Shown one piece after another: positions 1-10,235 of a DNA stretch of 64,000 nt. The first letter of the stretch is position 1, and each line of letters begins with the position of its first letter. The notes under the pieces are model-generated. The model saw only the letters and a program-made list of their open reading frames with translations, made no database searches and was not told the origin of the DNA. This DNA is from Trichosporon coremiiforme (taxonomy: Eukaryota > Basidiomycota > Tremellomycetes > Trichosporonales > Trichosporonaceae). Location: assembly GCA_039545355.1 (NCBI GenBank), contig BCJJ01000006.1, positions 744,001 through 808,000 on the forward strand. The letters run 5' to 3'. Made by a program: the position numbers and the translations under genes.

Positions 1-3000
1 GCTCAATGAGAACCTTCATGAGGCTGAGAAGCGTACCCTTCGACTCGAAAACGCGGAAGAGCATCATCGAAATCTCGTCGACCTCGCCTGGCGGGCAAGA
101 TTCGCAGATGGCCATAGCAAGTGCGAGGTTGGGAGCCGTCAGAGCGTCGAAGTAAGCCTTGGGGGCGGACGTTCCACCCTTGGCGGCGAGACCACCGAAA
201 CGGGTGCCTTGCTGCAGGATGTTGGTGATCAGCTGCATGAAGGCGGTTCGGATCGACGAGTCCTCGTGGTAACCGAGCGACAGACAGTGCTTCAGTCCGA
301 CATCGACATTGGCCGAGAGCAGGTTCGACAGGACGAGGATGGCGAGCGCAGGGTAGCTCTCACCCGGCCCAACGCGCATGCTGAGATTAGACACGGACGC
401 AGCCACCTGCGACGACTCGGTCTCTAAAGAGTTAGAGCGCTCAAGAACGCGGACGAGCATGTGGTAGTAGCGGTAGAACAGGCGCGACTTGACCACGAGC
501 TGCGTCTCCTCGTTGTCGTCACCGACCTGACGGATGACGAGACCGTCGGTAATCGGGATGAGGGCACGGAGACAGGCGAGGTCGAGGTCACGCTGGAGCT
601 TGTCGTGCGCGTTGCTGTGGAACTCGTCGCGGAACGACTCGATCGACCACTCGCACATCCACTCGAGCAGGGCATTGCGGACCTTGCTGGCGTTACCGAG
701 GACGACGAACTCGGGCTTGCTGAAGACAGCCTCCATGAGCTGGCAGAACTTGAGCTTGATCCTGATGTACGCGTCCTCACGGCCCAGGCGGTGAGTGTAC
801 TGGGCGATCATGAAGAGGAGCTCGCCCATGTCAACCTGAACCCCACCGGCGTTCTCGCCAGGGTTGACGCGGTCGACCCACAGCCGCAGGACGGCAATGG
901 CCTGCTCGGTGAAGGTCGTGTACGGGTCAGCGGTGTTGAGGCTGCCGCTCTTGGCCGAGTGCGAGAGGAGCTTCGACATCTGCACAACGAGCACGCGGCA
1001 TAGGCTGAGCGGCAGCTCGTTGCCGAGGGCGTCCTTGATGGACTCGCGGACGTGGATAGAGCTGCTGACCAAGAAGTCAACGCACTGCCTAAGGAAGGAC
1101 TCCACTGCGCTGTGAGCGTCGGTCGCTTCGTCATAGACACGAGGGAGCACACCCTTTCCGACAACTTCAGTAATGTTGGGCGGTAAGGACATGTCGTGGA
1201 AGCAAACATTGCTGGTGGCGCACAGGAAGGCAATAAGGTTCTGCCATTCCTTCGATTCTTCCTCAGTCAGGCCGTCAATGTCGTTGGCCAAGCCTCTTCG
1301 GCGGAAGTCACCACGATCCGCAGCCTCGTCGCTCTCGGCGGCAATGATCTTCGCGGTCAGGGTCTTGACGCGGGCCGCGAGTCCGAGCCAGACAGTGCTG
1401 AGCAGAGTCGAGGGGCGGACATGCTTCTTCATGATGCGTCGGATGGCGCGCTGCTGCTGCTGTCGTCCGGTCGCTGGCGGGAGAGAGCCGAGCTCGGCGA
1501 GCATCTGGCTGTGGCCCGTGATCTCATCCATCTGCGCCTGGCTGTTGCTGATAGCCGAACGCACGATAAGCATCAGCTTCGAGAGAGCCATGAGTGCCGG
1601 CGCGGCGAGGTTGGTCTGCTCGACATCGGGGCCGGTCAGGCTCGTGATCGTGGCGACCTTGGCAATAAGAACAGCGTTTCTAGCGTTGGGCGCCTTGACA
1701 ATTTCCGGGAGGACCGAGATGGTGTCCAGAACGGCGTAGATCGTTTCACGGAACGCTCCCGCCATCATCGCCATATCATTAACGTCGCCAACCTGGAAAT
1801 CGATCAATAATTGCCGACTCGCGTCAATGAGGATCTGCCAGATGGCCGGTGCGGTCGTCGCGGTGAGCTGCGTCATCGCCGCGTCCGTCTTCGCACCGCC
1901 GGTCAGGCTGTGAAGAATGGCGAGGTTCGTCTTCGAGGCCTGGCTTCGGATCGTCATGGAGTTGGTAGCTGCCGTTAATGACGAGATCGAAATCAGAAGC
2001 TGGCCGAGCGTGTCGTTTCCGTCACCGATGCTCTCGAACGCAAAAGCAGGGTCGGTCGCAATCAGGTCGAGCGTCTCCCAGATGAGGTCGGTCTCCGTCG
2101 ACGGAATGTCCAAGCTTGGCCGTCCTGGCCGTCGGGAGGATGTACCGTTGATAGAAGAGTTAACGTGAGACTGCAAGGTTAGCATCGATGAAGAGCACCT
2201 TAGTTGTAAACATACCTTCAGGATTGTTCGCAGAGACGCGGCAACGTCTGCACGAAGGGCGTTCGCCGATTGCTGCCATGGCAACCGCTGTCCCTCTAAT
2301 ACGATCGCCTTGCACGCGCGCACACCGATGATCTTGCTGACATCTGATGAGTCGTTCCAGAGCTTGGGGAAGATGTGCGAGGCGGTCTGGCTCGGGTTGT
2401 ACCGGTACAGCGCGACAAGGCCGTCGACGAGAACGTTGGTGTCGTTGATCTCGGTCGAGAGCGACGAGTAGAACAGGGCATTCTTCAGGTCGCTCTGGAG
2501 GTCCGGCAGCATCGATCGGATACCGGAGGAATCTAGGCGCGGGCTCAAGGACACGCCTGCACGGACGAGGTCGACATAGCAGACTGCGCAGGCCTCGAAG
2601 GACTTGCTCTGGCCCAGCCCTCTTCGGAGATTCTCCATGAAGCTCGCCTTCTTGGCGATGCTCGAGTTCCCTCGAGAGCTTTCCCCGAGAGCGATGCGCT
2701 TCATAGACTCCGGCGACAAAACCAGAAGCATGGCCATCAGGGGGTAGAACACCTTGACACGCTTGTTCGACGCGGTCGCGTCCGACATCGAGGAAAGCAC
2801 ATCGAAGAGGACGTCCGGGCTGCCATCCAGCTTGCGCGTGCCCTCGATGAGAGACTGGTACTCTGCCGGGTACACATCGATCCAGTTCCAGATGGCATTG
2901 CGCAAAGCCGAAGCCAAGGCGGTTTGTGCTGGTCGCTTAACGTGAAGGAACGGGGTCGAGATCTCCTGGAGGGCCTGGGCCAGCCTAGATGAGTCAACGT

Positions 3001-4281
3001 TCGCCCACTCGAGGAGCCGCAGTTCCACAAGCTCCGGGTTCTCCTCCAGGGTTGTTGTGAGGTGCGCGACCCGTGCTTTGATGCGTGACAGAACCAGCGG
3101 CCAGTTGGAAGCCGACAGGAAGAACACGATGCGAGACGTGCACTTGGTCAGCTCCTTAATGGCCATCTGGATCGAGGACGCAGCGGGACCGATCAGTCGC
3201 GTATCCTCCGAGGCGAGTGCCGTGATGGATCCGGATGCCGATGCCGACGGGTACGAATGCTCCTGAATAAACTTCGGTCCTAACGAGTAGCCTGTCGATG
3301 CAGGGTGCTCCTGAGCCCACGATGCAACAGATGCGGAGCTGGGCGACTTGCCGTCGCGCGGAATTTGAGATAACGCGCCGCTTAGCTGCGTGCTGTCGTC
3401 TGACACCATCCGCATGTAGATGACCAGGACGCCCAGAAGGTGGCGCGCAAGGTGGTCGTCCAATGGGGGCGGATCCGGCCAGCATGTGGGGAGGTCCGAG
3501 GCCGTAGGCGTCGCTGCCGAGGAATTCAGGCGCCATGACTCGGACAGACATCGCACGAGAAGATGGAGGACGTAGAGCTGGGAGTGGATCGTGTCGAGCG
3601 GGACATCGACCAGAGGCAGGTTGTTCGAGTACTGCGGCGTCAGTCGGCGCAGAGTCAGCATCGCGCCGTTACTCACCTTGGACAGCGTCTCGAGCGCGCT
3701 CGCAAGCGCGTGAACAACCAACGACAGACGAATGCGAGAGATCTGCAACAAGCTTTCAACCGTCGTCTTCACCCCGTCGTCCAATTCCATCATCGAGAGT
3801 TTTATCCCCGAGTTGCATGGCAGCTGTAGGTATGTCAGCCAACGATGTCCCCATTCCCGAAGTGTGTATCAAGCTCGCGCTTGTGTGTGCATGTGTGTGC
3901 ATGAGGAAACCCCTGGTGCGAACGCGCAACACGTCCGGCTCAACGGCTTGCCGAAAGAAAAGGGGCCTGGCGCGCATTTGTGCAGTCGAGGGAGACTAGG
4001 CGAGAAGGAAAGTATGAGGGAGATCAGTGCTTACTCACCTTATTGACCAAGCGAGAGACGATGGACGAGACGACCTTTTGTTCGCTCATGAGGGAGTCTT
4101 GACGTGATGAATAGGACGTGTTAGCAGGGGACGCCGAGGTCGACGCGGATGCCGAGTTGGATGCGACGGCGGCTCCGGCGTCGTGCAGCGACAGGTTGTC
4201 GGTGTGCTGAATGTCGAGCGATCGAATCGTTCGAGAGGACGGGGAGGCGAATGTCTGCCCGGATGACCGACGAAGCGGCAT
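1..4281 (-). CDS. IRA1: IRA/neurofibromin-type Ras GTPase-activating protein, N-terminal part (cut by window edge)
   Basis: Negative regulator of Ras: the family speeds GTP hydrolysis by Ras at membranes and lowers cAMP/MAPK output. I read four exons on the minus strand: 4281-4039, 3823-3677, 3631-2216 and 2170-1, with introns 3824-4038, 3632-3676 and 2171-2215, all in frame. That gives about 1,325 residues before the edge, so the catalytic GAP domain lies mostly outside. The first 60 residues are Ser-rich and low complexity; the rest looks like an all-helical armadillo-type scaffold. The diagnostic part is near the edge, where 'LGYHEDSSIRTAFMQLITNI', then LQQGTRF and an ALAMAICESCP-like segment, parallel the stretch before the GAP domain of human NF1. 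An ESFLRQCVDFLVSSSIHVRE segment with KDALGNELP is also family-like. Start chosen at the first ATG opening this exon. Similarity was judged by eye, but agreement over this region is strong. Confidence 0.88.
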
Positions 4282-6935
4282 CCTGGCAGCAGCCGCGGAA
4301 AGAGATGGGGAAGGAATCTTGACGGGTGCTGTTGAGTCGCGGGTTCAGAGGGGGTTGCGCCGGGTGTCAAGAGGAGGGAAAGAGGTGCGATCAGATGATC
4401 ATGGAGATGCTGAGAGAGATGCGTGCAAGTGAGTGTCGCGAGTTCACTGTGTGCCGTATTAATATAAGGTGGATAGCGCGCGCTGACAGACGAAGAGAGG
4501 AGGAAGGGGGAAAGGGTGGTTAAGGATTATAGACGTTCGTGAGCGTAGTGATACAGGAGAGGGTCGAGTGTCGATGCGCGGGCGGACGGGTGGGCGTATG
4601 GGAATCGATGTTTTGAAGGAGTAAGAAGTGTCGAGATGGATGATGGGTGTCTGTGTGTATTGTGGTGGTGGTATATGTGAGATGGGTGTCGGTTGATGGA
4701 GGAGGGTGAAACGTCGGCAGGTGATGGTGAGGGGGAGAGGGATGCGGTGGCCTCGTGGGCTAGTCGGTAGCTCGGGAGGGGAGGGAAGGGGAGGGGAGGG
4801 AAGGGGAGCGGGCTAGCCTTTCGAGCCGGAGACAGAGTCGGAGACTAGGCTGTCCTGTTGACGGTGTTGGATCAGTGGACGGGGAGTAAGAGTAATGATC
4901 GTGGTTTGAATGAGAGGATGAACTGGAAAGTGACTGTGCACTGGCCACGCAAGGAGCAAGGAACGGGTCGAGGTTGAAGCTTGACCTGGTCACAGCTGTG
5001 TCCGATGCACTGGCCCCGTGGTCCTGGTTGGTGGGTGATGTGTCGGGTGTATGGGTGGCAGAGTGTCCTGGGTATAGGGTATCCTGGTGTGTCCTGGGTG
5101 ATGGGTGCTCGGGCTGTTTGAGGGTCTGTGGCTCAGTCAAAGAGAGCAAGGAGCGCGAGCAATGAGGTTCAGGATCGCGCCGAGTTCCCTGCAGTAAGGG
5201 TCAGCTTTGGCGAACAAAGAAACCAAACCTCTCAAGCTGCCTGCCCTGTGCAGCGTGTGCGGCATGTGCAGCAAGGTGCTTCATTTGTCCAGTTGCTAAA
5301 TCGCACTTGAAATGTGTCAGGTACTAAGACCGCCGTGATTGGATTGTTTAGGCCCGCATTAACATGCTGCACTAAGCGCGGGACTCGAGCAAGGGACACA
5401 CCCGAGGAGCACGACGCAGGGTGCGCAGGGCACTCCTCATAAAGGCACGCAGCCTACACCTTAGAATGAGACTAGTCCTAGGGCACGCGAGGGCACGGCC
5501 AGGGTCGCCCAGGGTGACGGGTCGTGTTGGACTTGCGGGAGACCAAACTCGGTTCACCACTGCACCTCGACGCGCCCCACCCAGCGCGCCCATCGTCCAG
5601 CGCGTGGAGGCGTCGAGCCTTCAGCGCTTCAGCGGAACATACACCTCTTCACTGCCTGCGATCCTGGTGCTGACCGGAGTAATGCCCCGCTGCCGCTGCA
5701 CGTCCGCTGGCCAGCCCTGGCCGCCCATTCGGCCATCCGGGCCGGTATAGGAAGTGAGCGAGTGAGACAGGTGCATCGGTGCCTGTACAGTGTTCGGCCA
5801 GTGTGCAGCTGGCGAGTAGGCCGCAGACTGCTGGCCCATGCACTGAACTGACCGAGCGAGCGAGAGAGCGAGGGAGCGCAGAAGTTGGCCGCCCACTAAT
5901 TTTTTGGATGGTTGGCGCACGCAGCGGGTCTGGTGCGTCGCGACGTGACGGTCTGTGCGTCGTCGAGTTCACGGCATCACAGCGGTACAGCAGCAAGGCG
6001 ATTCCATATCCCGTCCCGAGAATTTGTATTGCCACGCTCACGCGCTTGCCACCCACGTAAGTCGTCTGAGGGGCAGCTCCGCGCTCCTCGGCATGGCGCC
6101 GCGCGGCGCGTGCGCACCGGGCAACCGAGCGAGGAACGCGAGGATGGTAGGACTGCAGGGAGTACGAAAGGGAGCACGGTATGCAGCTTTCTCGTTGCTG
6201 CATGCTGTATTGTCTACTTTCTGCAAGCTGCGAAGCTATGGGTATGCGTATGACATGTCCGGGGAAGGTGACGGCCGGTCGGCAGCACAGAAGGTAGGTT
6301 TAGGGCAGGCGGTAGGTCTAGCGACCCGGCGTGCCCGTCTTCTTCGTCGGCGGGTCGTCTTCCTCGTCGGACCCTGCTCCCTCGAGCTCCCTCAGCGTAC
6401 CCGGCACCCGCGCAGATTGTCTCTTGCAGGAAGCGTTTACGTTTGCACTTTTGCCTTTGTGTCTCTCGTGTTCGCGGATGTCTTACAGAACAGACGGCGC
6501 ACTTCCATCTCCGATCCGATGTTCCGGAGCCATCAGCGCTAATGTTGGTCCGCTCGGCAGAAAATACAGTGACGCGACCCGCCAAAATGCACAGGTACGG
6601 AGGCAATGAACAAGGTTGGCCGCTGCGTTATGGACGTTATGTCCTTCAAGTGCACGCGCACACGCGCACATGAACTCAGCGCGCAGCACGCAAGCTGCAG
6701 GCCAAAGCGTGGACGGTCACCGGGGCAAGGCAGGGCCATTGACCTTCCTCGGCGGCTCAGGGCTCGATCAGGGACGCGCTGAAAGCTCGAGAGATGCCTT
6801 CTCGTGACTCCCGTGGGAGATCTCTCCACGCGGGAGCCATCCTCACGTGACCGGCTCATGACTCGCCAGCACGTTGACATCACCGATGTCGCCAGCTCGA
6901 GATTGAGATCGACAACGAAGCAACAGCAACAGGGG
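4282..6935. other. Intergenic region, probable promoter of the RasGAP gene plus unassigned sequence
   Basis: No convincing gene. The stretch 4282-5160 is GA-rich on the plus strand (CT-rich on the minus strand), as expected for the 5' region of the minus-strand RasGAP gene; a G/A-rich run lies at about 4770-4810. From 5160 to 6900 the open frames are short, overlap on both strands and look random. A possible small minus-strand gene at 6318-6610 is described as a finding but not called. Confidence 0.5.
6843..6850. promoter_or_regulatory. TCACGTGA palindrome upstream of UFE1
   Basis: Perfect TCACGTGA, 85 bases before the chosen UFE1 start. CACGTG is the core site of basic helix-loop-helix factors such as Cbf1/USF types. 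The same core occurs before several other genes here (13861, 21922, 36057). Binding is inferred from sequence alone. Confidence 0.4.
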
Positions 6936-8246
6936 ATGGCGTCCATCGACCAGACACAGGACTTCCGGAGTTTAATAGCGGAGGGCTCGAAGAGCGGGCT
7001 CTCAAAGGCGAGGCCGAAACCGCCGCGTCGGCAGTCTGAAGAGGAGAAGAAGGACTCGTTTCTGAAGGAGGCGTACCAGATCGTGAGTGCCTTCCTCCAT
7101 GCCGCCTCCACATAATGCCCCCCCAACTCAGCAACTCATGTTCCATGACGGAGAATTACTCCTCACCTGACTGACGACGTGTTTCGAGGCGCTTCGCTAA
7201 CACTACATAGTACGGCCACCTGACGGACCTGGACCGGCTGCTGCGCCAGATTCGCAAGCCGTACCTGTCGACGACGGAGCCGCCGCCCCTCCACCGCCGC
7301 CGGCCGGGGGCAGCGAACGGGGACGATGACACGCTGAAGCGCTGGGAGAACACGAAGTACCTCTCCGACCGGGAGCGGGACGAGATCGACGTGCGCGCCA
7401 AGATGATTCTGCGGCGGTGTCGGGAGCGAGTGGGCCAGCTGGAGCAGGGCGAGAAGGGTGAGTCGCTCCTACCTCTGACTGTCATCATCTTCTTCTTCCT
7501 CCCCACAAGTGAATACAGGAAGGGGCGATAGGCAGGGAGGGGATGCAAGCTGTGCAGGCGTAGCTGACCCCACAGCCCGGCAAGAACGAGTCATCCCGCA
7601 GAACAAGCTGTACAAGTTCCTCCCGTCCTTGGCGCCGACGGAGGATGACAGCGGTACCGTCCTGCTGACGGCACACCGCGCCAGTGTACTCTGGACACTC
7701 AATTCGCTCCTCGCCAAACTGACGACGACAACCTCGGATCTGCAAGAGGAGCGTGCTAAGCGGCGAGCTGAGCGGACGAAGACCCTCGGCGGGTCGGCGG
7801 AGCGCGAAGCGCTTCTGATGGAGAAGGGCCAGCCGCTAGGCGTGGGTCAGCACTTCCCGAACATCGTCTCCATGGACACGGGAATCATACCCGAGAACCA
7901 GCCCAAGATCGAGGACCAGCTGAGCCAGGCGCAGCTGCAGGAGTTTGAGAGCGAGAACTCAGCGCTGCTTGAGCACATGCAGAGCCAGCTCGACTCTGTG
8001 CTCTCTGCTGAGAAGAGTCTGGTGGAGATCTCCCAGATGCAGGCCGAGCTCGTGCGGCATCTGACACAGCAGACGGAGATGGTCGACTTGCTGTATGACC
8101 AGGCTGTAGCTAGTGTGGGACAGATGGGCGACGCTAATCGGGAACTGAAGAAGGCGCGGGAGAACAGTGGTCAGAGCCGCTTGATGCTCCTCGTGTTCCT
8201 GCTCGGTATGAGTTTCGCGCTCCTGTTCCTGAACTGGTACTCGTAG
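6936..8246 (+). CDS. UFE1: ER t-SNARE of the syntaxin-18/Ufe1 family
   Basis: Q-SNARE on the ER membrane, needed for fusion of Golgi-to-ER retrograde vesicles. Exons 6936-7082, 7211-7457 and 7576-8246 join in frame to 354 residues; the acceptors follow a CTGAC or CTAAC branch point. The N-terminal domain carries LSDRERDEIDVRAKMILRRC, close to the TDTERDQID..IFMRTC block of human syntaxin-18. A heptad-rich SNARE region follows (about residues 260-325). The chain ends in one hydrophobic helix, LMLLVFLLGMSFALLFLNWY, with almost no lumenal tail, typical of a tail-anchored SNARE. I chose the ATG at 6936 because MASIDQTQDFRSL aligns with the start of the family; an in-frame ATG lies upstream at 6858. 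The gene is convergent with the TVP38-like gene. Confidence 0.9.
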
Positions 8247-8443
8247 CGGAGTCGTGGCGCAGTGGTAGCCGTAGAAGTCAGTCGTAGAGCGATGTACGAT
8301 CTTTAGAGCAGCAGAGTCGTAGTTATGGATACATTCTAGCAGTTCGGCAAGGATGAAATCTACGCAACTGGGTTCTAAGTGTTCAATATCTACTTGGAGC
8401 GCACAGCGTCCCCTAGAGCAAGCAACTCAGTGTCCGACTCCTC

Positions 8444-9691
8444 CTAAGAGCGGACACTCGGGCTCCTCTCCCTGGCAGCTCCCCTCCGAACACCATCCTC
8501 GAGCAGCGCGAGGTCGTCCTCCTCTGAGTAATCCCTGAGGAGCGCGGTCGACTCGAGCGCCTCCGCGGCCAACTCCCCTTCCTCTGGGTCGCACCCCTCG
8601 CGCATCTCGAGCTTGCGCATCTGCCGCAGCGTGAGTTTGTAGATGATCAGGCCGGTTACAACAGAGAACACGACGGTCGCAATGATGGACGCCATGTTGA
8701 GCCAGAACTGCACAGGGTCCTTGTGCTTCGGGTTGTCTGGGTCGTCGAGCATGGAGCTCAGGCGAGAGCCGATGAACACGGGGATGAAGAGTTTCGGCAG
8801 GTACAAGGTGTTCGCGAGCATGTACTGCCAGAACCGGACTGCGTCGATGGACTGATGTCAGCTGTGCTTCCCACGGGCAGCGGTATCCAACACTCCTCCC
8901 TCTCATGCAGACACAGAGTATTTCAGAGGCGCACTCACAGCAAAGAGACCGTTACCAATGGCCCAGGGCAGAGGACACCACCTGATCATAGCAACCAGCG
9001 GCCAGCCGCGCTCACGCATGACGTGCCCGAACGCCTGCCACTGCTTGTTCTTGCCACTGCCGAACTTGCGCATCCATTCGAGGAAGAAGGTGCGCACGGA
9101 GAGGAAGGCGATGGCCGCGCCGGCCAGAGAGGCAAGAGACGCGACGAAGAAACCGGGCCAAACGCCGTACGCAAAGCCCATCAGTGTCATTGAGCCGGAG
9201 AAGCCGAACAGAGGCGGATGGGAGGAGAGGACTGGGGTCAGCTATGCTACAGACGGAAGCCTAGCTTCAGACACAGGGCTATGGCGAAGTGCGAGAACTA
9301 CACTCACTAATACACGCTGATAGAATCAGCATGCCCCTCCATCCCATATCGCGGAGGCGCACGCCTAGGTCATTGAAGAACTCGCCGATGCGCTTTGGCG
9401 TGATCCACATGATGACGGCGAAGGCGACGACATGTGCGCCGAGGATGGACCTGGGGTCAGCATTGCCCTCGTTTCGTTGCAGACCGCCGTGGGTGTCGAA
9501 AGGACGTCCACGGACGTTGGAACGCTCACCAAAACGTTATCTGATATGCAGTCAGCCACGGCCTGTGTGAACCCTTACACCGGTGTGTGACCCACCTTGC
9601 TCCTCCGGTCGAGTTTGCGGTACGGGAGCGTCACGCGCGCGACGAGGGCGTCGCCGCGGCTTCTCAGTGTCGGAAAGTCCAGTTCTGTCAT
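8444..9691 (-). CDS. TVP38: TVP38/TMEM64 (VTT/DedA-type) Golgi membrane protein
   Basis: Multi-pass membrane protein of the VTT-domain family, linked in yeast to Tlg2 vesicles and in animals to lipid scrambling and membrane traffic. Five exons, 9691-9596, 9540-9530, 9450-9308, 9231-8939 and 8851-8444, give 316 residues in one frame. The second exon is only 11 nt and is needed to keep frame and the conserved text ITFWSILG. The VTT core includes SHPPLFGFSGSMTLMGFAYG, followed by WPGFFVASLASLAGAAIAF and a WMRKFG..KQWQAFGHVMRERG segment with a charged Arg/Trp-Cys-Pro-Leu-Pro motif. A late hydrophobic helix (ATVVFSVVTGLIIYKL) is followed by an acidic cytosolic tail. Start at 9691 is the first ATG in frame. 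Head to head with RAT1 across 544 bases. Confidence 0.88.
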
Positions 9692-10235
9692 TGCTGGATG
9701 GGCGATGATGCGGTACGAAGATCTCGCCGCTCAGCTCCAAGACGTTGAGATGCACCCGTAAGCCTTCCTGCCCTGTGCATATAGGCTCAGTGACAGCACC
9801 GCAGCCGGAGTGCGGCAGGCGGGACGCGCACAGCTGGAGTACGACGGGAGCTGCGGAGCCCCAGGATCCCAGGACTCAAGCGCCAGGATTGCCAGAACGG
9901 CGGGAACAAATAAATGAGAGGCAGCCAGCCAGCCAGCCAGGAACAATGAAGGTCTTGCCACCGTTTGCGCACTACCTCGCGACCGACCTTTTCATCGCTG
10001 CTGAATTCGCCCACACCCCCGTCAATCAGCAATCCACGTCCGTTTCACCCCGGAAACAGGCAGAGGCTGCGAGGACGACACACCACCCGACATCCGCTAG
10101 GCATACCGCGCTTGGACCGGATCGATTCCCGACAAGGAAGGCGGATTACGAAGCTCCCCCGAGAGACCGATACCCTCCGCCGAAGCCCGGTCGACATCTA
10201 GCGCTCTCTGAGTCGCTTGTAACCTTCAAGCCAGC
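9692..10235. promoter_or_regulatory. Shared divergent promoter region of TVP38 and RAT1
   Basis: Only 544 bases separate the two divergent start codons, so both promoters must lie here. A short CCAG-repeat block (about 9927-9942, repeated 'ccag' tetranucleotides) is visible. No coding frame in this stretch is credible. Confidence 0.5.

Noticed and set aside
5955..6542. 195-codon plus-strand frame as a possible gene
   Set aside because: Composition is Arg/Ala/Ser-rich and random-like, with no domain, signal peptide or splice support; overlapping frames occur on both strands.
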